Origin: Devosia sp. 66-14
GTDB taxonomy: Bacteria; Pseudomonadota; Alphaproteobacteria; Rhizobiales; Devosiaceae
Direction of reading: 5' to 3'
DNA length: 64,000 nt
Assembly: GCA_001899085.1 (NCBI GenBank)
Contig: MKVB01000002.1
Span: forward strand, 668,606-732,605
Shown here: positions 7,835 to 16,441 of the stretch, piece by piece
How positions within the stretch are numbered: the first letter of the stretch is position 1
How the letters are laid out: each line of letters begins with the position of its first letter
Notes under the pieces: model-generated
Databases searched by the model: none
The model's input: only the letters and a program-made list of their open reading frames with translations
Told to the model about the DNA's origin: nothing
Program-made: the position numbers and the translations under genes

Positions 7835-10090
7835 ATGGGTTTTTCGGCGGGCGATACTCCAGTACAGACCGGCGTCTCGCTCGCCCGCCCGCTCTACCGC
7901 GACGACGATGACGGGATGCAGGCGCTGCGGTTGCAGCACCTGTTGACCACCGACCCGGAAATCGCCGACCGGCAGAAGCTGATCGAACGGATGGAACGGG
8001 CGATCGGCGTCACCGGCGCCCGCTGGGCGGCGCTGCTCCTGGGCGGGGAACGCGGCGTCGAAGTGCTGGTATCGGGCGATATTCCGCCGTCGATCCACCG
8101 GCAGCTGGGCGAGGTGAGGCTGCGCGCGGGGGAAACGGTCAGCTTTCCCACCCACCTGATCAACCGGGCGGCCAGCCAGGGCTATGCCGTGGAGGGCGCG
8201 GTGCTGGCCGGCATCGAAGGGCCGCAAGGCCATGTGGTGCTCGGTTTTCCGCTGGCCGAGCGCGGGGCCCGGCGGCGCACCGAACTGGTGCGGCTGGTGG
8301 CCGACGATCTCAGCGGCCTGTTGCAGACCAGCGCGCTGATGGCGCAGAGCGAGCGCATCCGCAGCCACCTGTCGCTGGTGCACCGTCTGGGCCAGCAGGT
8401 GACCTCGATCCACAACCGGGCGGAACTGTTCGAGGAGATCACCCGGCTGATCCATCGCTCCCTAGGCTACGAGCATATCCAGCTGCTTTTGGTCGACGAG
8501 GCGGCGGGCAGCACCGACCTGGTGCATGCGAGCGGGCCGTTTGCCGAGCAGCTGATGGCGGCGGGGTTCAGCGAAACCATCGGCCGCGGCATCATCGGGC
8601 GGGTGGCCGAAACCGGCAGGATCCGCATTTCGGCCGACGTGACGCAGGACACGCATTTCGTCTCGCACGCCATGCTGCCCAACACCGCCTCGGAACTGGC
8701 CCTGCCGCTGCGGCTGGGGCAGCGGGTGATCGGGGTGCTCGATATCCAGAGCGACCGGCGCGATGCGTTCCGGCGTGACGACGTGATCCTCCTCCAGACC
8801 ATTGCCGACCAGATCGCTCCGGCGATCGAACAGAACCGGCTGTTCGCGGCCGAGCGGCAGGAGCGCGAACTCGCCGACACGCTGGCCGACGTGTCGCGCA
8901 TCATCTCGTCCAGCCTCGACCCCAGCCATGTGCTCGAGGCGGTGCTCAAGGAGCTGGGCCGGGTGGTGCCGCATCGCGGCTGCCGGGTGACGCTGCTGGG
9001 CGAGGATGGGCTGATGCGGGTGGTGGCGGCCAAGGGCTACCCCGATGACGCGCTGGTGCGCAGCGTGGTGTTCCGGCCCGAGGATGCGCCGCTCAGCGCG
9101 CCGGTGCTGCGCGACCACCGCACGCTGATCATCGGCGATGTCCGCACCCAGCTCGACTGGGTGTGGCAGCCTGGAACCGGGCAGGTGCGCTCGTGGTGCA
9201 GCGCCCCGCTGGTGCTGGGTGACGATTGCATCGGCTGGCTCTGCATCGACTGGCCGGAGCCGGATTTCTACAGCACCGAGCATGGCCGGGTGGTGCGTAC
9301 CTTTGCCGACCAGGCCGTGGTGGCGATCGGCAACGCGCGGCTGTTCGCGCGCGCCACCGAGCTCAGCGAGGCGCTGGAGCAGAAGGTCGCGAGCCGCACG
9401 GCGCAACTGCAGGATGCGCGCGACGAGATCGCCCACAAGGCGCACGAATTGCAGGCGCTGCTGCGGCGGCTGGTGGGCGTGCAGGAAGAAGAGCGGCGGC
9501 GCATCGCCTATGACCTGCATGACAGCGTGGCGCAGTCGATCCTCGCCTCCACCTATGAACTGCAGGCGCTCAGGCGACGGGTGGTCGATCCGGAATTCGA
9601 CCAGCGGCTGACGCAGTGCCAGCGCATGCTCGACACCACGCTGCAGGAGATGAAGCAGATCATCTATGCCCTGCGGCCGACGGTGCTGGACGAGCTGGGG
9701 CTGATCCCGGCGCTCGAGAACTACCTGTCGTCGCTGCCGGCCAGCGTGTCGCTCGCCACCGATATCAGCGTCAGCGGCACGCCGTTCGCGCTCGGGCCGG
9801 AGGCCGACCTCGCGGTCTACCGCATCGTGCAGGAGGCGTGCCAGAACGCCGTCCGCCATGCCGGGGCGGAGCGGCTCGAGCTGCTGCTGGATTTCGCCCC
9901 GACGCGGCTCGAAGTGTCGATCCGCGACGATGGTTGCGGTTTCGCGCTCGATGCGGCCGAACAGGGGCTGGGCCTCGTCGGCATCCGCGAGCGGGCGAAC
10001 GCGGTGGGCGGCGAGGTGTCGATCGACAGCCGCCCAGGGCAGGGGACCAACATCATCATCGGGGTGCCAGGTGGATCAGCAGCGCATTAA
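7835..10090 (+). CDS. Soluble multi-GAF sensor histidine kinase (NarL/DegS type)
   Basis: 751-aa sensor kinase without any membrane segment. Order: a degenerate GAF-like region (about 25-170), a clear GAF domain (about 180-335), a second GAF domain (about 350-505), a coiled coil, a HisKA_3 dimerisation domain with phospho-accepting H562 in AYDLHDSVAQS, and an HATPase_c domain with N-box (VQEACQNAVRHAG), a G1-type box (DDGCGFA) and GLGLVGIRER. It starts 5 bp after the allantoinase gene, so it looks co-transcribed with the transport/hydrolase genes and probably senses a cytoplasmic metabolite or redox state. Its 3' end overlaps the response regulator gene by 20 bp. Confidence 0.9.
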   Translation: MGFSAGDTPVQTGVSLARPLYRDDDDGMQALRLQHLLTTDPEIADRQKLIERMERAIGVTGARWAALLLGGERGVEVLVSGDIPPSIHRQLGEVRLRAGETVSFPTHLINRAASQGYAVEGAVLAGIEGPQGHVVLGFPLAERGARRRTELVRLVADDLSGLLQTSALMAQSERIRSHLSLVHRLGQQVTSIHNRAELFEEITRLIHRSLGYEHIQLLLVDEAAGSTDLVHASGPFAEQLMAAGFSETIGRGIIGRVAETGRIRISADVTQDTHFVSHAMLPNTASELALPLRLGQRVIGVLDIQSDRRDAFRRDDVILLQTIADQIAPAIEQNRLFAAERQERELADTLADVSRIISSSLDPSHVLEAVLKELGRVVPHRGCRVTLLGEDGLMRVVAAKGYPDDALVRSVVFRPEDAPLSAPVLRDHRTLIIGDVRTQLDWVWQPGTGQVRSWCSAPLVLGDDCIGWLCIDWPEPDFYSTEHGRVVRTFADQAVVAIGNARLFARATELSEALEQKVASRTAQLQDARDEIAHKAHELQALLRRLVGVQEEERRRIAYDLHDSVAQSILASTYELQALRRRVVDPEFDQRLTQCQRMLDTTLQEMKQIIYALRPTVLDELGLIPALENYLSSLPASVSLATDISVSGTPFALGPEADLAVYRIVQEACQNAVRHAGAERLELLLDFAPTRLEVSIRDDGCGFALDAAEQGLGLVGIRERANAVGGEVSIDSRPGQGTNIIIGVPGGSAAH

Positions 10091-10718
10091 GGTCATGATC
10101 GTCGACGACCACGAGATCTTCCGCCGCGGCGTGAAGAGCCTGCTGGAGGGTGAAGGCGACATGAAGGTGGTGGCCGAAGCGGGCAATGCCAACGATGCGC
10201 TGGAGGAGCTGGTGCGGCGCAAGCCCGATGTGGTGACCATCGACATCCGGCTCGGCACCATGGACGGCATCCAGTTGGCGCGGCTGATCAAGGCGCGGGC
10301 CGATGCGCCCAAATGCATTATCCTCTCCACCTATGACGACCGGCAGTACCTGGTCGGGGCGCTGGAGGCGGGCGCCGATGCGTATCTGCTCAAGACCAAT
10401 TCCTACGAGACGCTGGCGCAGGCGATCCGCGCCATCCATGCCGGCGAGCGCACGCTGTCGGCCGAGCTGATCCCGGCAATGATGGAGGAATATCGGCGCG
10501 TGGCATCGCAGCAGATCCAGCGCGACAGCGGGCTCAGCCCGCAGGAGGTCAGGATGCTCAGGCTGCTCGCCGACGGCAGCCGTTCGCAGGACATCGCCAG
10601 CGAGATGGCGCTCACCGAGATCACCGTGAAGCGCAAGGTGCAGGAGATCACCACCAAGCTCAACGCCTCCAACCGCGTGCAGGCAGTGGCCGAGGCGATC
10701 AGACGCGGGGTGATTTAG
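10071..10718 (+). CDS. LuxR/NarL-family response regulator
   Basis: 215-aa two-component regulator. The receiver domain shows the acidic pair D12-D13, phospho-acceptor D58 in TIDIRLG, T87 and K108 (LLKTN). The C-terminal domain has a GerE/LuxR helix-turn-helix (LSPQEVRMLRLLADGSRSQDIA, then LTEITVKRKVQEI). GTG 10071 is chosen because it gives the complete first beta strand and places the start inside the kinase gene's end; ATG 10095 would cut it off. Cognate partner of the kinase encoded immediately upstream. Target promoters cannot be read from sequence. Confidence 0.92.
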   Translation: MDQQRIKVMIVDDHEIFRRGVKSLLEGEGDMKVVAEAGNANDALEELVRRKPDVVTIDIRLGTMDGIQLARLIKARADAPKCIILSTYDDRQYLVGALEAGADAYLLKTNSYETLAQAIRAIHAGERTLSAELIPAMMEEYRRVASQQIQRDSGLSPQEVRMLRLLADGSRSQDIASEMALTEITVKRKVQEITTKLNASNRVQAVAEAIRRGVI

Positions 10719-10746
10719 GGGCATCTTGTGCACGCCGCGCGCAGTC

Positions 10747-10918
10747 AGGATTCCTCTCCCGCTTGCGGAGGAGGGGGACCACGCGAAAGCGTGGTGGGAG
10801 GGGGGAGCCCCACGCACGAATGATGGGCGGACTGGGCGGAGGCCGGTGTTTGTGGCACCCCCCTCCCACCAGCCTTTCGGCTGGTCCCCCCTCCCCCGCA
10901 AGCGGGAGAGGAAATCCC
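10747..10918. repeat. Intergenic palindromic repeat (GC-rich CTCCCGC family)
   Basis: Inverted repeat in the gap between two convergent genes. The left arm near 10748-10780 (TCCTCTCCCGCTTGCGG) is mirrored by the right arm near 10883-10917 (GCAAGCGGGAGAGGA), with inner hairpins such as CCACGCGAAAGCGTGG. Related elements lie in other gaps of the window. No gene is visible here; the element may act as a two-way transcription end. Confidence 0.75.
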
Positions 10919-10960
10919 GACTGCCGCCTCGGTGGGGAGGAATCCTGCTGCAAGTCGTGC

Positions 10961-12256
10961 CTAGGCCTTCAGCGGCCCACCTGCTTCCTTCACCATCTCC
11001 ACCAGCCGCTTGAACACGTCGCCGCTCTGACGGATGCCGTCATGTTCGTATTCGTTGGTGACCCAGTGCTGGAGGTTCCCGACCGCGGCGGCGGTTTCGA
11101 GCGACAGGCCGGCATCGACATAGAGATCGTCGAAATAGACCACGGCGCTGACCGGCACCTGGTTGGCGGCAAGCCGCTGCAGGTCGTAGAGCGCGGAGTA
11201 GCTCCGTCGCGCCGCCAGCGCCTCGACGCCGGCGCGGAACGGGCGGAGCGAGCGGATTTCCTCGAACATCCAAGGATACATCATCTCGCCGGTGAACAGC
11301 AGCGGACGGGCCGACGGATCGAACTCGGGATGCTCGGCGCGGACCCGCTCGGCGGCCCAGTCGGTGGCGCCGGCGCCGTGACCGTAAATGCTCTCCTGCA
11401 GCGCGGCAAAGAGCGGGCCGCCGTCATAGCTGGTGAGGCTCATGACACTGGCGAGGAAGTGGTCGGATAGCCGGCCCGGGGCGGAGAAGGCTTCGTCGAT
11501 CAGCCAGTGGACGTTCTCGTGGCCGGGCGCCATGCCGAGATCAATGCCGATGGTCTGCAGCCGTTTGACGGTGAGCCGGTCGCCATCGGGCAGGCGGACC
11601 TCGTTGCCGTCGATGAAATCGGCGATAGCGGCGACGCGGGCGACGTCGTCGGGATAGCGCTTGTAATAGAGCCGGCTCTTTGCTGCGGCGCGCGGGTAGG
11701 TGCGGCGGTAGACCTCGTCGGCATCGGGCTTGAGGCTGGCGAGGCCGCCGGCGACATAGCAGGCAGCGAGCGCTTCGGGGTAACGGCTCAAATAGGTGAG
11801 GGTGAGGAAGCCGCCATAGCTCTGGCCCAGCGATTCCCAGCGCTTGCCGGCGAACAGGGTTTTGCGGGCGTGCTCGAAATCGTCGACGATGGAATCGGCG
11901 CGGAAATGGCCGAGATAGTCGGCGGCGGCCTCTGCATCGGAGAACTGCGCCATGGTGGCGGCTTCGATGCGGGTGGAGCGACCGGTGCCGCGCTGGTCGG
12001 GCAGGATCACCCGATGCGTCTTCAGCGCCTCGGCCAGCCAGGACGGGCTGCCCTTGGTCGGACGCGGTGACTTGCCGCCGGGGCCGCCCTGCAGGAACAC
12101 CAATAGCGGCAGGTCGTCATGGCGCTTGGTCGGATCGACCACCTCGCGCAGGAACAGCTCGATCGACTGACCCTCGGGCTTCTGCCAATCGAGCGGCACC
12201 GGCAGCAGGTGATCGCGGATCAGCATGCCGGGGATGATGTATTCGGCGACGGGCAT
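10961..12256 (-). CDS. Alpha/beta hydrolase, prolyl aminopeptidase-like (S33 family)
   Basis: 431-aa alpha/beta hydrolase resembling the long form of prolyl aminopeptidase (proline iminopeptidase), which removes N-terminal proline from peptides. Visible: oxyanion motif LQGGPGG (55-61), PDQRGTGRS (87-94), nucleophile S146 in GQSYGG, and acid/histidine candidates in FTGEMMYPWMF and HWVTNEYEHDG near the C-terminus. No signal peptide. ATG 12256 is preferred over GTG 12283 because GGAGAGG sits just upstream of it. It lies downstream of the second Dpp importer on the same strand, after a repeat element. Other S33 hydrolases share the motifs, so substrate is moderately certain at best. Confidence 0.8.
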   Translation of the reverse strand: MPVAEYIIPGMLIRDHLLPVPLDWQKPEGQSIELFLREVVDPTKRHDDLPLLVFLQGGPGGKSPRPTKGSPSWLAEALKTHRVILPDQRGTGRSTRIEAATMAQFSDAEAAADYLGHFRADSIVDDFEHARKTLFAGKRWESLGQSYGGFLTLTYLSRYPEALAACYVAGGLASLKPDADEVYRRTYPRAAAKSRLYYKRYPDDVARVAAIADFIDGNEVRLPDGDRLTVKRLQTIGIDLGMAPGHENVHWLIDEAFSAPGRLSDHFLASVMSLTSYDGGPLFAALQESIYGHGAGATDWAAERVRAEHPEFDPSARPLLFTGEMMYPWMFEEIRSLRPFRAGVEALAARRSYSALYDLQRLAANQVPVSAVVYFDDLYVDAGLSLETAAAVGNLQHWVTNEYEHDGIRQSGDVFKRLVEMVKEAGGPLKA

Positions 12257-12303
12257 TGAAGAACCTCTCCAGAGCTTTTTCACTGATGACCCGAGCCGGG
12301 CGC

Positions 12304-12395
12304 GATGTCATCCCTGCGAAAGCAGGGACCCATCTCGCAGCCTACGCCAGCGGATAGTTGGGTCCCTGCTTTCGCAGGGATGACAGCCGGTGGGT
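12304..12395. repeat. Intergenic repeat, CCCTGCGAAAGCAGGG family (copy 1)
   Basis: About 90-bp inverted repeat. Arm GATGTCATCCCTGCGAAAGC starts at 12304, and the mirror arm CTGCTTTCGCAGGGATGACA runs to 12385, followed by GCCGGTGGGT. The same element with the same flanking words occurs at 24934 and 51801. It separates dppB from the hydrolase gene in the minus-strand operon, so it could trim or stabilise that mRNA. Elements of this type are common between genes in alphaproteobacteria. Confidence 0.85.
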
Positions 12396-12432
12396 GTGTC
12401 GGGATCGTGCTCAACGACATTCCTGCACACCC

Positions 12433-13386
12433 CTACCGCACGCGCGGGTCGAGCAGCACATACGCGATGTCGACGATGATGTTGGCGACGACGATGAAGA
12501 GGCCGCCGAGCAGCACCACGCCGATGATGATCGGCCGGTCCTGGTTGGCCACCGCCTGCACCGCGAGGGCGCCGACGCCCTGCAGGCCATAGACCTGTTC
12601 GATGACGATGGCGCCGCCGAGCAGCAGCGCGATATCGGCGCCGAGCTGGGTGGCGAGCGGGGTGAGGGTAGCGCGCATGCCGTGCTTCCACACCACCTTT
12701 CGCTCCGAAAGCCCCTTGGCGCGGGCGGTGCGGATGTAATCCTCGCCCATCACTTCGAGCATCTGGCCGCGGGTGAGCCGGGCATAGACCGCGGCGGTGG
12801 TCAGCGCCAGCGTGGTCCAGGGGAGGATCAGGTGCCAGGCCCAGATCGCCGGGTTGGGCAGGAACGGCTTGAAGCCGCCGGCCGGGAACAGCATGAAGCC
12901 CGATTGCCGGGGCAGGAAATAGAACAGGTAGAGCGACATCATGCCGAGCACGAAGGTCGGAAAGCTGAGGCCGATGAGGATGAAGCCCTGGCCGAGCCGA
13001 TCGCGCACTCCGCCGGGATGGCGGGCCGACATGATGCCGATGGGGATGCCGACGGCAAGCCAGACCAGGACGCCACCCACCACCAGCGACAGGGTGGCGG
13101 GCAGGCGGTTGAAGATCAGCTTCGCGACCGGCTGCTGGTTGCGGTAGGAAAAGCCGAGATCGCCGGTCACGGCCTTGCCGAGAAAGCTCAGATATTGCTC
13201 GTGGATCGGCCGGTCGAGGCCGAGATTGGTGCGGATCTGGATCAGCTGCGTCTCGGTCGCCTTGTCGCCCGCCACCATGCGGGCCGGATCGCCCGGGGCG
13301 ACGAAGAACAGGAAGAACACGAACATGCTGAGCGTCAAAAGGATCAGCGCGCCGAACGCCACCCGCCCGAGGAGATAGCGGATCAT
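12433..13386 (-). CDS. ABC transporter permease, DppB type (second system)
   Basis: 317-aa permease starting MIRYLLGRVAFGALILLTLS (first membrane helix). The DppB hallmark LGLDRPIHEQYLSFLGKAVTGDLG follows, then a five-helix core with EAA loop TARAKGLSERKVVWKHGMRAT and the C-terminal DIAYVLLDPRVR ending typical of the family. ATG 13386 overlaps the dppC stop as ATGA, so the genes are translationally coupled. The frame extends far upstream of this ATG without stops, but that stretch lies antisense-like across dppC and does not match the family. Works with the DppC and fused ATPase encoded upstream. Confidence 0.93.
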   Translation of the reverse strand: MIRYLLGRVAFGALILLTLSMFVFFLFFVAPGDPARMVAGDKATETQLIQIRTNLGLDRPIHEQYLSFLGKAVTGDLGFSYRNQQPVAKLIFNRLPATLSLVVGGVLVWLAVGIPIGIMSARHPGGVRDRLGQGFILIGLSFPTFVLGMMSLYLFYFLPRQSGFMLFPAGGFKPFLPNPAIWAWHLILPWTTLALTTAAVYARLTRGQMLEVMGEDYIRTARAKGLSERKVVWKHGMRATLTPLATQLGADIALLLGGAIVIEQVYGLQGVGALAVQAVANQDRPIIIGVVLLGGLFIVVANIIVDIAYVLLDPRVR

Positions 13387-14318
13387 CTGGCTTTCCCCTT
13401 GGCAGCTTTCCTGACTGGCCGGCCGCGCGGGTCGAGCGCGTCGCGCAGCCCATCGCCGAGGATGTTGAAGGCGAGCGTGGTGAAGAGCAGCGCGAGGCCC
13501 GGGATCAGCACCAGCCAGGCCGCGACGAGGTAGAGCGAATTGCCGGCGGCATCGGCCAGCATGCCGCCCCAACTGGGGGCCGGCGGCACGATGCCCATGC
13601 CGAGAAAGCTCAGCGTCGCCTCGAAGACGATGGAGCCCGGGATCATCATGGTGGTGTAGACGATGATCGGCACGCTGAGATTGGGCAGGATGTCGATGAA
13701 CATGATCGACAGCGGCCCGGCGCCGAGCGAGCGGCTGGCTTCGACGAATTCCTGCCGGCGCAGCGACATCACCTGGCCGCGGATGACGCGGCCCATGGTG
13801 GTCCAGCTGAAAAAGACGATGACGCCGATACTGAGCGACAGGCTGGGGCCGAACACCGAGACCAGCGCCAGGGCGCAGAGCAGGAACGGCACGCTCATCA
13901 CCAGATCCATGGCGCGGCTCAGCACGGTATCGACCCAGCCGCCGAAATAGCCGGCGACCATGCCGACGGTGATGCCGATCAGGGCGGCAACCACGGCGGC
14001 GAGCACGCCGACAGTGAGCGAGACCTGTGCGCCATAGGCGAGGCGGACGAGGACATCGCGGCCGAGATGGTCGGTGCCGAACAGGAATTCGGCATTCGGC
14101 GCCACCGGCAGGCCCATCTCGGAGAGGCCGGTATCGCGGTACTGCTCGATGGCGGAGTGGCCGGTCAGCGCCGAAATCCACGGCGCCGAGAGGGCGAAGA
14201 TCACCACCAGCACGATGAAGACCAGCGCGGCGATGATGGCCGGGTCACGCCCGAGCCGGCGCAGCGTCAGCGCCAGCGAGCCGCGCTGCACGACGGGGAT
14301 GGCGGCTGGCGCGGTCAT
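13383..14318 (-). CDS. ABC transporter permease, DppC type (second system)
   Basis: 311-aa permease with N-terminal tail, first helix (PAIIAALVFIVLVVIFALSA), DppC signature FGTDHLGRDVLVR, GYFGGWVDTVLSRAMDLVMS, and EAA loop VEASRSLGAGPLSIMFIDILPN. The end is basic (RPVRKAAKGKAR). It overlaps both neighbours by 4 bp: the ATPase stop upstream and dppB downstream. Normal length and complete. Confidence 0.93.
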   Translation of the reverse strand: MTAPAAIPVVQRGSLALTLRRLGRDPAIIAALVFIVLVVIFALSAPWISALTGHSAIEQYRDTGLSEMGLPVAPNAEFLFGTDHLGRDVLVRLAYGAQVSLTVGVLAAVVAALIGITVGMVAGYFGGWVDTVLSRAMDLVMSVPFLLCALALVSVFGPSLSLSIGVIVFFSWTTMGRVIRGQVMSLRRQEFVEASRSLGAGPLSIMFIDILPNLSVPIIVYTTMMIPGSIVFEATLSFLGMGIVPPAPSWGGMLADAAGNSLYLVAAWLVLIPGLALLFTTLAFNILGDGLRDALDPRGRPVRKAAKGKAR

Positions 14319-16159
14319 GCGGCCTCCGGAACGTGCGAGGCGACCAGCGTGCGGCCGGCGGCAGGGTGGCGGGGCGGGGTGGCGACCGAGGCGGCGAGCA
14401 GGGTCTGGGTGTAGGGGTGCTGCGGCGTGCGGTAGAGCGTTTCGGCGTCGGCGAGCTCGACGATCTGGCCGGCCTGCATCACTGCGATGCGATCGCAGAC
14501 ATGCCGGACCACGGCGAGATCGTGCGAGATGAACAGGTAAGTGAGGTCGAGATCGCGCTGCAGCGAGCGCATCAGGTTCAGCACCTGCGCCTGGATCGAC
14601 ACATCGAGGGCCGAGACCGGCTCGTCATAGATGATCAGCGCGGGGTTTAGCGCCAGGGCCCGGGCGATGCCGATGCGCTGGCGCTGGCCGCCGGAGAATT
14701 CCGAGGGGAAGCGGTTGTAGTGCTCGGGGTTGAGCCCGACCAGTTCCATCAGCCGCTGCACTTCCCGCTTGCGTTCGGCGCCCGCGGCGAGGCCGTGGAT
14801 GCGGAACGGATCGCCGATGATGGCGCCGACACGGCGGCGCGGGTTGAGCGCGCCGAACGGGTTCTGGAACACCAGTTGCACCTCACGCCGCATCGCCTGC
14901 CAGGCGCGCGGGTCGAGCGAGCCGAGGTCGCGGCCGAGCAGCGCCACCTTGCCTGAGGTCATCGGGATCAGCCCGGCGAGGACGCGGGCAAAGGTGGATT
15001 TGCCGCAGCCGCTTTCGCCGACAAGGCCGAGGGTTTCGCCACGGCGGAGTTCGAGATCGATGCCCTTCAGCACCTCGAAGCCGGCGCCGGGGTTGAAGAG
15101 ACTTCCAGCGCCATAGGTGAGGCGGACGCCCTCGGCCTTGACCACGGTCTCGTCGGCGGCCGGGGCTTTGGCGACGGCCGCGACGCTGGCGGCGGCATCG
15201 GCGGGCGGGCCTTCGAGCCAGCACAGCGACTGCAAGCCATCGCTGAACACCCGCAGCGGCGGCGCCTCGCTGGTGCAGCGGGGCAGGGCGCTGGCGCAGC
15301 GCGGCGCGAACACGCATCCGGCCGGCGTTTCGAGCAGGCTGGGCGGCCGGCCAGGGATCGGCACCAGTTCGGCGCCGGCCTCGTAATTGGCGGGTGAGGA
15401 GGCGAGCAGCCCCGCGGTGTAGGGATGGGCCGGGGCGGCGAAGAGCGGGGCGCTTGGCCCCAGTTCCATGCGCCGGCCGGCATACATCACCATCACATGG
15501 TCGGCGATGCTGGAGAGGAGGCCGAGGTCGTGGGTGATCATCACCACGGTGGTGCCAAGTTCGCGCCGCATCTCGTCGAGCAGCGCGACGATCTGCGCCT
15601 GCACGGTGACATCGAGGGCGGTGGTGGGCTCGTCCGCGATGACCAGCGGCGGGTTGAGCACCAGCGCCATGGCGATCATCACGCGCTGCCGCATGCCGCC
15701 GGAGAACTGGTGCGGGAAACTATCGAAGCGGCGATCGGCTTCGGCGATACCGACGCGGGCGAGGAGGTCGACGGCACGGCGCCGCGCCACCGGCTTTTCC
15801 ACCTTCTCGTGGGCGTGGATCATCTCGGTGATCTGGCTGCCGACGGTGTAATAGGGGTGGAGGCTCGACATCGGATCCTGGAAGATCATGCCGATGCGCG
15901 AGCCGCGGATCGATTGCAGTTCGGCGGGCTTGAGGCCGAGCAGGTTGCGGCCCTCGAACAGCACTTCACCCGACACGATCGCATTGGGAAGCAGGCCGAG
16001 GATGGCCTGGGTGAGGACGCTCTTGCCCGAGCCGGACTCGCCGGCAATGCCGAACAGTTCGCCGGCTTCGAGCGCAAAGGAGACGTCGCGCACCGCGTGG
16101 ATCACACCGTCCTCGGTGGGGATATCGACGCTCAGATGCCGCGCTTCGAGAACTGCCAC
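14315..16159 (-). CDS. Fused dual ATP-binding protein (DppD-DppF type, second system)
   Basis: 614-aa protein with two ABC ATPase domains, like GsiA-type fusions. Domain 1: Walker A GESGSGKS, signature FSGGMRQR, Walker [12 protein letters not shown], ending with a cysteine-bearing oligopeptide extension (CVFAPRCASALPRC). Domain 2 (from about 345): Walker [10 protein letters not shown], signature FSGGQRQR, Walker B IIYDEPVSALD, H-loop ISHD. The second domain has only a short C-terminal extension without a cysteine cluster. One polypeptide supplies both nucleotide-binding sites for the DppBC pair. The gene is separated from the binding-protein gene by a repeat element, which may reduce its expression relative to the receptor. 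Confidence 0.93.
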   Translation of the reverse strand: MAVLEARHLSVDIPTEDGVIHAVRDVSFALEAGELFGIAGESGSGKSVLTQAILGLLPNAIVSGEVLFEGRNLLGLKPAELQSIRGSRIGMIFQDPMSSLHPYYTVGSQITEMIHAHEKVEKPVARRRAVDLLARVGIAEADRRFDSFPHQFSGGMRQRVMIAMALVLNPPLVIADEPTTALDVTVQAQIVALLDEMRRELGTTVVMITHDLGLLSSIADHVMVMYAGRRMELGPSAPLFAAPAHPYTAGLLASSPANYEAGAELVPIPGRPPSLLETPAGCVFAPRCASALPRCTSEAPPLRVFSDGLQSLCWLEGPPADAAASVAAVAKAPAADETVVKAEGVRLTYGAGSLFNPGAGFEVLKGIDLELRRGETLGLVGESGCGKSTFARVLAGLIPMTSGKVALLGRDLGSLDPRAWQAMRREVQLVFQNPFGALNPRRRVGAIIGDPFRIHGLAAGAERKREVQRLMELVGLNPEHYNRFPSEFSGGQRQRIGIARALALNPALIIYDEPVSALDVSIQAQVLNLMRSLQRDLDLTYLFISHDLAVVRHVCDRIAVMQAGQIVELADAETLYRTPQHPYTQTLLAASVATPPRHPAAGRTLVASHVPEAA

Positions 16160-16285
16160 GCAACTGCTCCAGACTGCGGACCGGCGAAGTGAGGGCGCTG
16201 GTCCAAGGCACGACTATTAAGTACCGGCCCCGAACCCTCGAGAAATCGCACATGGCGACAACGCGGCCGATGAGCCGGTGAGGAA

Positions 16286-16399
16286 AGAGTACCCCCACCC
16301 CTGTCCCCTCCCCGCAAGGGGGAGGGAGACCAAAACACTGGCGCCGGTGTGGGCGTCTCTTCCCCCCTTGCGGGGGAGGGACAGGGTGGGGGGTACTCT
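16286..16399. repeat. Intergenic palindromic repeat between receptor and ATPase genes
   Basis: Inverted repeat with arms 16286-16330 (AGAGTACCCCCACCCCTGTC onward) and 16355-16399 (ending GACAGGGTGGGGGGTACTCT). The right half of the 48 kb element (48168-48213) matches it closely. It sits between the binding-protein stop and the ATPase start on the minus strand, where a strong hairpin would act as an mRNA processing or attenuation point. No gene seen in 16160-16441. Confidence 0.8.
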
Positions 16400-16441
16400 G
16401 TGCGCACCGCGCAATCCCCGCGCCGGCTCGTCAGCCTCAGC

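Noticed and set aside
12304-12395. CRISPR repeat
   Set aside because: Only isolated palindromic copies far apart, not regularly spaced short repeats, and no cas genes.
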